This document shows positions 40,158-49,159 of a stretch of 49,159 nucleotides of DNA, piece after piece. The notes below the pieces were generated by a model. That model did not search any database and had not been told where the DNA came from. It saw only the letters and a list, made by a program, of their open reading frames with translations. The position numbers and the translations under genes are program-made. Position 1 is the stretch's first letter, and every line of letters begins with the position of its first letter. The stretch lies in NCBI RefSeq assembly GCF_016743775.1, contig NZ_JAEQMY010000037.1, positions 1 to 49,159 on the forward strand, given 5' to 3'. The DNA comes from Microvirga aerilata. GTDB lineage: Bacteria > Pseudomonadota > Alphaproteobacteria > Rhizobiales > Beijerinckiaceae.

Positions 40158-41294
40158 TTCATCCCCCTACTCAACGCCCGAGCGCCTGCGAGGCCCCTGC
40201 CTCAGTCCAGTCGTCCGGCCTTTACACCCTCCCGTGTCCAATCTCGTAACCTTCTCGTAAGATCTGTCCTGTACGGTTGAACCCAGGAGCGGGAAGGAAG
40301 TACGTCTTGGTTGAAAGAATGCACTCCTATTTCGACACATTCCGGCCTTATTTCAAACTGCACCTTGGCGGTATTCATCGTCGATGCGTGCCAATTTGGT
40401 AGTACTCCTGCGGATTCAGCACTGTCCCCTGGCACTTAACCCTAAAGATGGGTGCATACCGCCTGGCGCCATACCTTCTATTCGCCCATGAGCTGCAGGG
40501 ACAATGGATGAGACATGATCCCTAAAGGTGAAGCCCAAGCCGAGGTCATTGAACAACAGGGCCGATGAACGACCAAAGCATCCGAGCATCCGGCAAAATC
40601 GCCTTTTGGCCAATTTGCAAAGCTGGTGGGTTCGCACAACGAACATGCGCCCGTCGAATTGCAACGGCGATTTAGGCAACGCGTTCTGATCCGACGCGGC
40701 CAATGGCTGGCCCGACACTCTTCTGCACCGTGGCGCTCCGTTTCGGCATGAGGCCATGGGGCGCACGGGTGATCGATGCCGCGCAGACCCGCACCGTGTT
40801 GGCGTTGGTCACCGGGGTTTCGTCGACCTCCGTCAAAGGTTCGGGAGTCGATGCCCTGACGTCCGAAAGCCCGGACCAAAGTCGGACGGCCGGTCATCCT
40901 TGTGGCGGCTTTACTCAGACCTCAGACCACGCGCCATCAGCCATCGGACGGTGGTTTCGTGGAACCTCCCCAGTCAATCTTGATCTCACTGATCCACATG
41001 ACCGGACCGGGGGCAACGATGCGCGGCGTGATACTGCACGGTAGAGCCAGGACGAAGGCAGGCGAGGGGGCCATGGCCAACGTCCGAAAGGCAGATGGTG
41101 TGCAATCACGAGCGCGCCACTGGGGCCGCCTCGGCCCGGAGGCCGACGAGGCCTCGCCGACCCGGTCGCGTGCGGAGGCTTTCATGGCTGGTCCGTGTGC
41201 GATCACGCCTCTGCGCTTTCCTTATTCTTCCCTTCCGACGCATCTCACAGCCGCACCGTCCCCCCCCGACGGGCCCGGCTCGAGACATCGTCGG
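40158..41294. other. 1.1-kb intergenic region without supported genes
   Basis: Many short overlapping frames on both strands, none with a ribosome site or recognisable family. It separates the type II secretion island from the type I secretion unit. Promoters for the leftward regulator gene must lie near 40158-40300. I see no tRNA, IS end or repeat here. Confidence 0.45.
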
Positions 41295-41345
41295 CGGTTC
41301 GCCGGGAGCTTCAGCCCCTAAAAGCACCCGGCGAACCGATTTTCT
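41295..41345 (+). terminator. Long-stem hairpin with T-rich tail before the type I secretion genes
   Basis: A 12-bp perfect stem (CGGTTCGCCGGG at 41295-41306 with its complement at 41327-41338) and a 20-base loop, followed by ATTTTCTTAT. It lies about 50 bases before the ABC transporter start, so it is either a terminator for upstream transcription or an attenuator in the transporter leader. Confidence 0.45.
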
Positions 41346-41393
41346 TATGCTCCAGCAATCGTATCTGTGAACACCTTCAGCGAGGATATCGTG

Positions 41394-43232
41394 ATGCCTC
41401 CGTCACCCAAACGCCCACCCAGCATCCTGTCGGCTTGCCGCGGTGCCTTTCTCGGGGTCGCCCTCCTGAGCGGTCTCATCAACGTGCTCTACCTGTCCGG
41501 TTCGGTCTTCATGATGGAGGTCTATGACCGCGTTCTGCCGAGCCGCTCGATCCCGACCCTGGTGGGCCTCTGTGTGATTGTCGCGGCGCTCTACCTGTTT
41601 CAGGGCGTTTTTGAAATGATCCGCGGCCGCATCTTGGCGCGGGTCGGTGCGGCCGTCGACGAGGACCTCAGCCAGTCGGTGTTTCAAAGCCAGCTTGCCG
41701 CTCCGCTCCGGTCCCGCGTCGAGGGGGATGGCCAGCAGCCTCTCCGGGATCTGGACCAGATCCGGGCTTTTCTCGCCGGGGGCGGTCCTTCCGCCTTGTT
41801 TGATCTCCCCTGGATCCCGCTTTATCTCGTTATTTGTTTCGCCTTCCATCCTTGGATTGGCTGGCTGGCTCTTGGCGGCGCGGCGCTGCTGGTGGTCCTG
41901 ACCCTGCTCACCGAGGTCATGACCCGCTCCGCCTCCAAGGCCGCTGTCAGCGCCGCCCTGGTTCGCAACGGTATCGCCGAAGGCGCGCGCCGCAATGCCG
42001 AGGTGGTGCATGCCATGGGCATGGCCAAGCGCATCGGGGGTCGCTGGAGCGAGGCAAACGGACATTATCTAGCGCATCAACAACGCACGTCCGATGTGGC
42101 TGGCGGCTTTGGCGCCATGTCGAAGGTGCTGCGCATGCTGCTGCAATCCGCTGTTCTGGCGGTGGGCGCCTACCTCGTCATCGATGGCCGCGCGACCGGC
42201 GGCATCATGATTGCCTCATCGATCCTGACCTCGCGGGCATTGGCCCCGGTTGATCTGGCAATCGCCAACTGGAAGGGCTTCGTGAGCGCACGCCAGGGAT
42301 GGCGCCGGCTCAAGGAGCAACTGGCGAAGACCACGGCCGCCGAAGAGTCGCTGAAGTTGCCGGCCCCGAAGGCGCTGTTGTCGGTGGAGCACGCCGGGAC
42401 CGGCGCCCCAGGGTCGCAGCGTTTCGCCATTCAGGATGTCGCATTCCAGCTCCAGGCCGGAAACGGGTTGGGCATCGTTGGGCCCAGCGCCTCCGGCAAG
42501 TCTTCACTGGCGCGCATGATTGTGGGGGTCTGGCCGACCTGGCGCGGGAAGGTGCGCCTCGATGGCGCTGCCCTGGAGCAGTGGAACTTGGAGGAGCTTG
42601 GGCGCTCCATCGGCTACCTGCCTCAGGACGTGGAGCTCTTCGCCGGCACAGTGACGCAAAACATCACCCGATTTGATCCTCAGCCCGACCCTCAGGCGGT
42701 GGTGGCTGCGGCCAAGGCGGCCCAGGTGCACGAAATGATCCTGCGCCTGCCGGAGGGTTATGAAACCCAGGTCGGGGATGCAGGAGCGGCCCTGTCCGGC
42801 GGCCAGCGCCAGCGCATCGCCCTGGCTCGGGCGCTCTATGGGGACCCCTTCCTGGTGGTCCTGGATGAGCCAAACTCCAACCTCGATGCCGAAGGCGAGC
42901 AGGCGCTCACGGCGGCTATCCAGAGCGTCAGGGCGCGCGGCGGAATCGCCATCGTGATCGCGCACCGCCCGAGCGCCCTTGCGAGTGTCGATCTCGTCAT
43001 GGTCATGGCCGAGGGCAAGGTCCAGAACTTCGGCCCCAAGGAAGAGATCCTCGGCAAGGTGCTGCGCCCGGTCGCCGGCGCTTCCGCAGCCCAGCCAGTG
43101 CCACCCGCAGGCGAGCCGGCCCGGTGGGCTGGGCGGCGCACCGAGGCGCCTGCGCCCGGAGCAGGCGCCTCCTCAGCAACAGCGTCGAATCCCGGTTTGA
43201 AAATTGCTCCCAGCGTAGGGGTTGCCTCGTGA
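41394..43232 (+). CDS. Type I secretion ABC transporter (PrtD/HlyB type)
   Basis: 612 residues from ATG 41394 (GAGG site; GTG 41367 and 41391 are alternatives). A membrane domain of about six helices (FLGVALLSGLINVLYLSGSV, LPWIPLYLVICFAFHPWIGW) precedes an ATPase domain: Walker A GPSASGKSS near residue 364, signature LSGGQRQRIALARAL, Walker B FLVVLDEPNSNLD and the H-loop IVIAHRPS. It has no C39 peptidase domain, so it exports substrates without cleaving a leader. The Ala/Pro-rich C-terminal tail is about 50 residues long. It overlaps the adaptor gene by 4 bases. Confidence 0.9.
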   Translation: MPPSPKRPPSILSACRGAFLGVALLSGLINVLYLSGSVFMMEVYDRVLPSRSIPTLVGLCVIVAALYLFQGVFEMIRGRILARVGAAVDEDLSQSVFQSQLAAPLRSRVEGDGQQPLRDLDQIRAFLAGGGPSALFDLPWIPLYLVICFAFHPWIGWLALGGAALLVVLTLLTEVMTRSASKAAVSAALVRNGIAEGARRNAEVVHAMGMAKRIGGRWSEANGHYLAHQQRTSDVAGGFGAMSKVLRMLLQSAVLAVGAYLVIDGRATGGIMIASSILTSRALAPVDLAIANWKGFVSARQGWRRLKEQLAKTTAAEESLKLPAPKALLSVEHAGTGAPGSQRFAIQDVAFQLQAGNGLGIVGPSASGKSSLARMIVGVWPTWRGKVRLDGAALEQWNLEELGRSIGYLPQDVELFAGTVTQNITRFDPQPDPQAVVAAAKAAQVHEMILRLPEGYETQVGDAGAALSGGQRQRIALARALYGDPFLVVLDEPNSNLDAEGEQALTAAIQSVRARGGIAIVIAHRPSALASVDLVMVMAEGKVQNFGPKEEILGKVLRPVAGASAAQPVPPAGEPARWAGRRTEAPAPGAGASSATASNPGLKIAPSVGVAS

Positions 43233-44539
43233 CCAAGACAGCCAAACTCAATGCCCGCCAGTCGATCCGCCGTCATGCCTGGCTGGGCCTCACATCCGCG
43301 CTCGCCTTGGTCGGAGGCCTCGGCGGCTGGGCGGCTCTCACGGAGCTATCCGGCGCCGTGGTCGCCGGCGGGGCTGTGGTGGTCGACAGCCATGTCAAGA
43401 AGGTTCAGCATCCCACCGGCGGGGTGGTTGGTGAGATCCTGGCCCGTGACGGCAGCCGTGTCCAAGCTGGCGACGTGGTGGTGCGCCTGGACGAGACGGT
43501 GGCCAAGGCCAACCTCGCCATGGTCAGCAAGAGCCTAGATGAGCTGACGGCGCGTCAGGCGCGGCTGGAGGCGGAGCGGGACGGGCGTGATGCTGTGGTG
43601 TTCGCCCCAACCCTGCAGCAGCGCCGGACCGAGCCGGACCTGGCCACTCTGCTCGATGGGGAGCTGCGCCTGTTTGACAGTCGGCGTGTTGCGCGCGACG
43701 GGCAGAAGGCCCAGCTGAAGGAGCGCATCGCGCAGTTGCAGGAGCAGATCGACGGGCTCAAGCTTCAGGCGTCGGCGAAAGGCGATGAAATCCAGTTGAT
43801 CCAGGACGAACTGGGCGGCGTGGAGCAGCTGTGGCGCAAAAACCTGGTTCCGATCACGCGCGTGACGTCCCTCAAGCGCGAGGAGACGCGGCTGAAGGGC
43901 GAGCGCGGGCAGCTGATCTCGGAGATGGCTCAGACCAAGGGCCGGATCAGTGAAACCGCGCTGCAGATCCTGCAGATCGACCAGGAGCTGAGAAGCGAGG
44001 TGTCGAAAGAGCTGCGCGAGGTCCAGGCGAAGGCGGCCGAACTGGTCGAGCGTCAGGTGGCGGCGCTCGACCAGCTGAAGCGGATTGATATCCGCGCGCC
44101 GCAGGACGGCGTGGTGCACCAGTCGATGGTGCATACTGTCGGCGGCGTCATCAATGCGGGCGAACCGCTGATGTTGATCGTGCCGGAGTCGGACGACCTG
44201 TCGATCGAGGTGAGGGTCGCAACCCAGGACATTGATCAATTGAGCCCAGGCCAGGATACGATGCTGCGCCTGTCCGCCTTTAACCAGCGCACGACGCCGG
44301 AGCTGAAAGGACGCGTGAGCCTCATCGCAGCCGACCGGGTCACTGATCAACACAGCGGCCTCGAGTACTATCCGGTGCGGATTGCTTTCGCGGAAGGGGA
44401 GCGGGAAAAGATCGGCGCGGTTCGGCTGGTGCCGGGTATGCCGGTTGAGAGCTTCATCCAAACCCACGACCGGACTGTGCTCTCCTACCTGACCAAACCC
44501 CTGGCCGATCATCTCAGCCGTGCGTTCCGCGAGGAATAG
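43229..44539 (+). CDS. HlyD-family membrane fusion protein
   Basis: 436 residues from GTG 43229, overlapping the transporter stop. One N-terminal membrane helix (WLGLTSALALVGGLGGWAAL), a lipoyl-like domain (VDSHVKKVQHPTGGVVGEIL, GSRVQAGDVVVRLD), a long coiled-coil hairpin (residues 90-290) and a C-terminal beta barrel (DIRAPQDGVVHQSMVHTVGG, VRLVPGMPVESFIQT). It bridges the ABC transporter to a TolC-type outer-membrane channel. No tolC gene is in the window. Confidence 0.9.
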   Translation: MTKTAKLNARQSIRRHAWLGLTSALALVGGLGGWAALTELSGAVVAGGAVVVDSHVKKVQHPTGGVVGEILARDGSRVQAGDVVVRLDETVAKANLAMVSKSLDELTARQARLEAERDGRDAVVFAPTLQQRRTEPDLATLLDGELRLFDSRRVARDGQKAQLKERIAQLQEQIDGLKLQASAKGDEIQLIQDELGGVEQLWRKNLVPITRVTSLKREETRLKGERGQLISEMAQTKGRISETALQILQIDQELRSEVSKELREVQAKAAELVERQVAALDQLKRIDIRAPQDGVVHQSMVHTVGGVINAGEPLMLIVPESDDLSIEVRVATQDIDQLSPGQDTMLRLSAFNQRTTPELKGRVSLIAADRVTDQHSGLEYYPVRIAFAEGEREKIGAVRLVPGMPVESFIQTHDRTVLSYLTKPLADHLSRAFREE

Positions 44540-44759
44540 ACGCCGTGCTCCAAGCGGATCAGGCGAAGCTTATTGTCCGGCGCGGGCTGGTCGGGCCGAC
44601 TGATCCCGACCCTCCGCTGATCATGACCTATGCCCAAGATCAGAGCATGGCTGACAGTCGAGTACCTTGTGATGGACCTCACGCTCAGACCTTCGTCCGC
44701 CGCACAGAGGCCGTAACAATTCAGATTGAGCCATTGCTATTCAAGAGGACCAACGAGAG

Positions 44760-45590
44760 ATGGCCGACACCATTGCACCCGTTCTCAAGTCCCTGGGCCT
44801 CCCGTCGGTCATCTATTCCGATGGTGTCCAACGAGCAATCGCGCTCACAGCTGACGCCGAGGACACGGGGGGCGCGGGCACCAGCGCGATCCAAGTATCG
44901 CTGAGCAAGCCTGTGACGCAGCTTGATGCGGATGGTCAGACATGGGTGAGCGACACGCTGTATTTCGACGGAACGGTCGACTCCTTTGGTGACGGGCGGT
45001 CCACACTGCAATGGAACCTGTCGCCCTTAACCGAGGTAGGCCCATACACGATCCTGAGTGTGTATGTGGTCGACGGCGCCGGGAATGAGCGCACCTACGC
45101 GCCTGCCGATCTCGCTGCCATCGGTGTTCCGAGCAGTTTCACGATCGATGCCTTCGACCTGGTGACCAACGGGAGCAGGGCGAAAGAAAGCATCCGTGGC
45201 GGATCGGGCAACGACAAGCTGAATGGTGGTCTGGGGAACGACACGCTGTTCGGCGGCGGCGGTAAGGATGCTTTCGTGTTCAGCACGAAGCCGAGCAGGT
45301 CGAATCGGGACAACGTGACCGATTTCAAGGTCACGGATGACAGCATTTGGCTCGACAATGCAGTGTTCAAGAAGCTCGGCATGGGCTCGGATGCAGCACC
45401 CGTCCAATTGAAGAAAAGCTTTTTTACCATCAACAGCAAGGCCAAGGACAAGAACGATTACGTGATCTACAACAGGAAGATCGGCGTTCTCTCCTACGAT
45501 GCCGACGGATCCGGCAAGGGCAAGGCGGTTGAGTTCGCGCAGCTCAAGAAGGGGCTTGCCCTGAAGTACGACGATCTCTTTGTCATCTGA
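44760..45590 (+). CDS. RTX calcium-binding protein, likely type I secretion substrate
   Basis: 276 residues. The N-terminal 135 residues resemble an Ig-like/cadherin-like domain (VIYSDGVQRAIALTADAED, YTILSVYVVDGAGNERTYAP). Residues 147-170 hold RTX nonapeptides (GGSGNDKLNGGLGND, LFGGGGKDAFVF), followed by the serralysin-type C-terminal region (NVTDFKVTDDSIWLDNAVFK) and a hydrophobic end DDLFVI, the usual uncleaved type I signal. It lies 220 bases after the adaptor gene and is the obvious cargo. No enzymatic domain is visible; adhesion or matrix roles are possible. Confidence 0.85.
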   Translation: MADTIAPVLKSLGLPSVIYSDGVQRAIALTADAEDTGGAGTSAIQVSLSKPVTQLDADGQTWVSDTLYFDGTVDSFGDGRSTLQWNLSPLTEVGPYTILSVYVVDGAGNERTYAPADLAAIGVPSSFTIDAFDLVTNGSRAKESIRGGSGNDKLNGGLGNDTLFGGGGKDAFVFSTKPSRSNRDNVTDFKVTDDSIWLDNAVFKKLGMGSDAAPVQLKKSFFTINSKAKDKNDYVIYNRKIGVLSYDADGSGKGKAVEFAQLKKGLALKYDDLFVI

Positions 45591-46894
45591 CAAAAGGCTG
45601 GCGGTTTCTGACGGACAGGGAAGCTTCGGGCAACAGATCTCGGAGTCGGCTCTCGTGTCGCCGCTCGCGTGACCTGTGCATCCGGCATGGTGCCGGCCGC
45701 TGACCTTCAGACGGAGAGCCGGTGGAAGCGAACCCAGTTCCGTAAGCTCGTTCCACGAAATCAAGCATGCTGTCCCTTGCCACACTGGGCATAGACGTGC
45801 AGCGCGATTTGGTGTTCTGCCTCCCAATTCACTCACTTCTGCTTACAGGGCTACCTGCTTGACGCGAGCGGATCCTGGTTGTTCGCGCTCTCCTGAAGTT
45901 CAGATTTTCAGCAAATGGAAAAAGCAGCCGCGGGACGACGGCGCGGCACTCTCCTCGTCGGTTCGTTTTGCCAAATTGCCCAAACAACGCTGACTGCAGG
46001 TGCGCGCATGGCGCTAGCCATTCATTAAGAAAGCGAACCAGGCCGGAGACGAGGACACGCGTGCCTGCAGTCATGTCTGATCCAAGGTGGAGGGATGACA
46101 TGGGCGCGGATGCGCCTTGAGCAGGAAGCCCGCGGTCAAGACGGTATCGCAGGCCTGCCGCTCGCGATGCTGTAGAGCGAGGGGGCGCTTCTTCGTCCAA
46201 CTGGGGCCGATACTTACCGACAGGATGACTCCCGAAGCCGGACCGCTGCTGGTGCTCCTAGGCAGTGCGCCCGCTCTAGAGCCGGAGGCGCATCTTGGTT
46301 CGACACCCGACAGCGTCACTCCTGTGTGACGGACCGCTTCGCATCAACCGCAGAGGCCATCCTGCGCACGGCACTTCGCGGGCTGTTCCTGTGATGCTCC
46401 CTCCCTGACGTGATCTTCGGCTCTAGGAGCATTGAAGCATCGGCACGAGGCTGAGGCTGTGGCTTGGTTCGGCCACATTCAAACGATCTGCGGGATTCGC
46501 GAAACAGCATATAGTATTATTATAGGCAACTTCTTGGAAATCATCACAATGAGCTCCCGCTCAAAGGATGGCAAAACGCCAGGCAATGTCGACCAGCAGC
46601 CTCTGCTTCAGCGCCAGCCACAATGGCGTCACTGGGAGTTCAGGCTCGCGTATCGCCGTTTATTCTAGGATTATCGCTAAAGATCATCAGAGAAATATCG
46701 TGTTATCGATACTGCGAGGTAAGAAGTTTTGGAGATATACACTTTTACATTTCTTATAACATCTATCTCAGACGATTTAGGGCCGATTTGCCTTGACGGT
46801 TGGCATCAATGAGGTTTCGCCTTGAAGGCTTGCCTCAAGCGTTCTCTGCCGTATACGGAAGCCATACCGCTCATTCCTATCACGGTTGTATTCC
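45591..46894. other. 1.3-kb region without supported genes
   Basis: No convincing gene on either strand. Bases 46495-46770 are markedly AT-rich compared with everything around them, and short frames there (46550 onward) lack recognisable features. No IS end was found. It may hold a regulatory region or foreign DNA. Confidence 0.4.
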
Positions 46895-47116
46895 ATGACC
46901 ATCCGCCGCCGTTTTCTCCTCGCCTCGTCACTCGCCCGCCTGATCCAGCGGGAGAAAGGCGGCCTGCACCAAATCGAGGGCTTCTTCCCGGAGCAGAAGG
47001 ACCGCACCTCCTGGGTGCGCCTCGACGAGGCCAGGGCACTTCTGATCCTCAGGACCGCCGGTCCTTACGGGGATGTCGAGGAGCATACCGAAGTACCAGC
47101 CTCCCATGCCCAGGCC
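46895..47116 (+). pseudogene. CYTH-domain protein cut by an IS
   Basis: From ATG 46895 the frame reads TIRRRFLLASSLARLIQREK, then EGFFPEQKDRTSWVRLDEAR and TAGPYGDVEEHTEVPASHAQ, matching the N-terminal strands of CYTH (class IV adenylate cyclase/triphosphatase-like) proteins. The IS inverted repeat begins at 47117 and the rest of the gene is not seen. About 74 of the expected 150 or more residues remain. Confidence 0.6.
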
Positions 47117-48590
47117 CTCTTAGCTCGACTTTGGCCAATTTTCGGGTGGAGGGGAGCAGGTGACGAAGCGGGTGTAGCGGCTAGGTAGGTGGTGTCCCGG
47201 CCAAGAGACACCGCCATGCCGCACCTGCCCACCCGCTTCGTCGGGATCATCATCGCGTTTGCGCCCCTATTCGTCCACCGTTCCTGGAAGCACGCTCAGG
47301 TTCTGCTCATCGGCGCGCTTCTGGCACCGGGTCAAAGGACAGTAGCCAGTCTGCTGCGCATCGCTGGGCTCAGCCGTGAGCGGCACTTCGTGAACTACCA
47401 TCGGGTGCTCAGCCGAGCGGCGTGGTGCCCACGAGCTGGCGCACGCATCCTTCTGGGGCTGCTCGTCGACACCTTCGTGCCGGACGGCCCGATGGTCATC
47501 GCCATCGACGACACCATCGAGCGTCGCCGTGGCCGGCGCATCAAAGCCAAGGGCATTTATCGTGATCCCGTACGCTCCTCAGATGCGCACTTCGTCAAGA
47601 CGAGCGGCCTGCGCTGGATGAGCCTGATGCTGCTCGCCCCCATTCCCTGGGCCGGGCGCGTCTGGGCCCTGCCAGTCCTGACGGCGCTGGCGCCCTCCGA
47701 GCGGTTCTGCCAGGAGCGGGGTCATCGCCACAAGACGCTCCTCGACTGGGGCCGGCAAATGGCCTTGCAGGCCCGCCGGTGGCTCCCCGGACGCGACCTC
47801 ATCCTGGTCACCGACAGTGGCTTTTCCGCTCTGCTGTTTCTTGATGCCATGCGTCGCGGTGGGATCACGGCCATCACGCGCCTGCGCTTGGATGCGGCGC
47901 TCTACGAGCCGGCACCCATGCGGTTGCCGGGGACGCTCGGACGCCCACGCAGGAAGGGTGCCCGTCTGCCCACACTGGCGGAGATTCTTGCTGCCACGAG
48001 CACCCACTGGCGGACGGTGCGTGTGCCAGGTTGGTATGGGGCCGCAGAGCGCACGATCGAGATCACCTCGGCGACGGCTGTCTGGCAGCACGGCGGTCTG
48101 CCGGTCGTGCCGATCCGCTGGGTGCTGATCCGCGATCCTTTGAACCGCTTCGCGCCTCAGGCTCTCCTCTGCACCGACCCAACACGTGACCCGGCTCAGA
48201 TCGTGCGTTGGTTCGTGCGGCGCTGGCAGGTGGAGGTCACCTTTCAGGAGGCCCGATCACACCTCGGCATCGAGACGCAGCGCCAGTGGTCCGACAAGGC
48301 GATTGCTCGCACGACACCCTGCCTGCTCGCGTTATTCTCGATCGTGACGCTGATGGCAAGCCGCCTTCCAGCACGCGAACGTCGCCAGGTTGAGCAGGCG
48401 GCATGGTACCGCAAACCGCAGCCGACCTTCAGTGACACCCTCGCAGCGGTGCGCCGGGCGATCTGGCGCGAACAGGCTTTCGTCACCTCACGCCGCAGAA
48501 GCGACAGCACGAAAGTCCGCTTTGCTCTGCCGGACGCCTGGGCCTACGCCCTCTGCCATGCCGCTTGACTGGCCAAAGTCGAGCTAAGAG
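47117..48590 (+). mobile_element. Complete IS with 21-bp inverted repeats, DDE transposase
   Basis: Terminal inverted repeats 47117-47137 and 48570-48590 are exact complements (core AGCTCGACTTTGGCCA). Total length is about 1.47 kb with a single transposase gene. It inserted into the CYTH gene. The last three bases of the right repeat coincide with the first bases of the adjoining IS5-type element, so the true outer ends could be 3 bases shorter. No clear target duplication can be read because the right flank is another IS. Confidence 0.85.
47216..48568 (+). CDS. IS701/IS4-superfamily DDE transposase
   Basis: 450 residues from ATG 47216. Catalytic triad candidates: D in MVIAIDDTIERRR, D in LILVTDSGFSAL and E in WQVEVTFQEARSHLGIETQR (the YREK-like region). 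N-terminal region PHLPTRFVGIIIAF, then SLLRIAGLSRERHFVNYHRV, is typical of this group. Full length, no stop. Exact ISfinder family cannot be settled without a search. Confidence 0.82.
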   Translation: MPHLPTRFVGIIIAFAPLFVHRSWKHAQVLLIGALLAPGQRTVASLLRIAGLSRERHFVNYHRVLSRAAWCPRAGARILLGLLVDTFVPDGPMVIAIDDTIERRRGRRIKAKGIYRDPVRSSDAHFVKTSGLRWMSLMLLAPIPWAGRVWALPVLTALAPSERFCQERGHRHKTLLDWGRQMALQARRWLPGRDLILVTDSGFSALLFLDAMRRGGITAITRLRLDAALYEPAPMRLPGTLGRPRRKGARLPTLAEILAATSTHWRTVRVPGWYGAAERTIEITSATAVWQHGGLPVVPIRWVLIRDPLNRFAPQALLCTDPTRDPAQIVRWFVRRWQVEVTFQEARSHLGIETQRQWSDKAIARTTPCLLALFSIVTLMASRLPARERRQVEQAAWYRKPQPTFSDTLAAVRRAIWREQAFVTSRRRSDSTKVRFALPDAWAYALCHAA

Positions 48591-49084
48591 CCTGACCGAA
48601 AAAGGTTGAGTGGCCTCAAGCCTCTGTGATTCCGTCGGATTTGCGAAGATTCGATGGAGGTCACGATGGTCTGGACCGAGGCCACTCGCCGACAGAATCG
48701 GCGGAGCGGGCTGCGTTATGCAAGTAATCTCACGGATGCCGAATGGGCGCTGATCAAACCCTTCATGCCGGCTGCTCGCCGGATCGGGCGCCCGCGCATG
48801 ACCTGCCTGCGGGCCGTGGTCGATGCCATCCTCTATCTCGCCTCGACCGGCTGCCAATGGCGCCAGCTACCGAAGGAGTTCCCGCCGTACACAACTGTGC
48901 AGGGCTACTTCTACGCCTGGTCGCGGGACGGCACGTTTGAGCGGATCAACCATGCTCTTGTTGCGGCCTCCCGCGAGAAGGCTGGACGCGAGACGAGCCC
49001 GTCGGCCGGCGTGATCGACAGCCAATCGGTCAAGACAACGGAAGCCGGTGGACCCCGCGGCTTTGATGCCGGCAAGAAGATCAC
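48588..49084 (+). mobile_element. IS5-type element, interrupted
   Basis: Begins at the CTAA just inside the right end of the upstream IS, with GAGCCTGACCGAAAAAGG as the probable left terminal repeat. It contains a transposase start and is broken at about 49083 by the start of another IS. Only the left half is in the window. Confidence 0.65.
48666..49082 (+). pseudogene. IS5-family transposase, 5' part
   Basis: 139 residues: LRYASNLTDAEWALIKPFMP, RAVVDAILYLASTGCQWRQL, PPYTTVQGYFYAWSRDGTFE and AGVIDSQSVKTTEAGGPRGF with the first catalytic Asp. The family sequence GKKI-(KGRKRH) stops at GKKI (49082), where IS3-type sequence takes over. The remaining catalytic residues are not in the window. Confidence 0.8.
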
Positions 49085-49159
49085 TGGACTTGCATCGAGA
49101 AAGTGGAGAGCTCTGTATGAAGCAGGAGGATCTCCATGCCGAAGACCCGTTTTACGAGA
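49085..49159 (+). mobile_element. Left end of an IS3-type element
   Basis: Starts TGGACTTGCATCGAGAAAG (IS3-like TG end) and contains, after a GGAGG site, ATG at 49136 with MPKTRFTR, the usual opening of an IS3 OrfA. It runs off the window. It disrupts the IS5 transposase. Confidence 0.6.
49136..49159 (+). CDS. IS3-family OrfA, start only
   Basis: Eight codons, MPKTRFTR, preceded by AGGAGGATCTCC. This matches the start of IS3-family OrfA helix-turn-helix proteins, but too little is visible to be sure. Truncated by the window edge. Confidence 0.5.

Noticed and set aside
43535..44512. 325-residue frame on the minus strand
   Set aside because: Antisense to the HlyD gene, Arg/Leu/Gln-rich with no family features; a by-product of high GC content.
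1..49159. CRISPR array, tRNA or rRNA
   Set aside because: No regularly spaced identical repeats and no tRNA or rRNA sequence recognised by eye; a tRNAscan-type search was not possible.

Overview
The window is high-GC DNA with the gene content of an alphaproteobacterium. The conserved hypothetical proteins, the BrnT, RES and VapB types, and the secretion genes resemble those of Rhizobiales, most likely Methylobacteriaceae such as Microvirga or Methylobacterium. This is inference from family resemblance; no rRNA or other marker gene is present. No tRNA, rRNA or CRISPR array was recognised.

Bases 1 to about 22,000 are an accessory region dominated by toxin-antitoxin (TA) loci. I count fifteen between about 1.5 and 20.7 kb: VapBC/Phd-PIN types, an AbrB-PIN relic, MntA-HepT and a second nucleotidyltransferase-HEPN pair, two Xre-RES pairs, BrnT with an Xre protein, PrlF-YhaV, Phd-ParE, CcdAB and an orphan antitoxin. 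Several are visibly decaying: a chimeric PIN toxin, a truncated VapC, a YhaV with frameshifts and an amber codon, and a PrlF whose ATG is now ATA. Between them lie gene scraps (HNH endonuclease tails, galU, the tyrosine-rich tail of an exopolysaccharide kinase) and short imperfect direct repeats. Several of these repeats are copies of the 3' ends of neighbouring genes and sit at the borders of TA modules.

From about 22.5 to 40.2 kb is a coherent, ordered island. A two-component-like sensor (22.5-24.0 kb) lacks the phosphoacceptor histidine. It is followed by a long same-strand gene run: two multicopper-oxidase proteins with complementary copper motifs, two SCO copper chaperones, and type II secretion genes gspG-L-M-C-D-E-F-H-I-J. 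Prepilin peptidase gspO, gspK and a NarL-type regulator converge from the other strand. The simplest reading is a copper oxidase matured by SCO proteins, exported by Tat and moved across the outer membrane by its own type II system.

From 41.4 to 45.6 kb is a type I secretion unit: ABC transporter, HlyD adaptor and a small RTX calcium-binding substrate. The right end (46.9-49.2 kb) holds mobile elements. A DDE-transposase IS interrupts a CYTH-domain gene, an IS5-type element abuts it, and the start of an IS3-type element interrupts the IS5 transposase.
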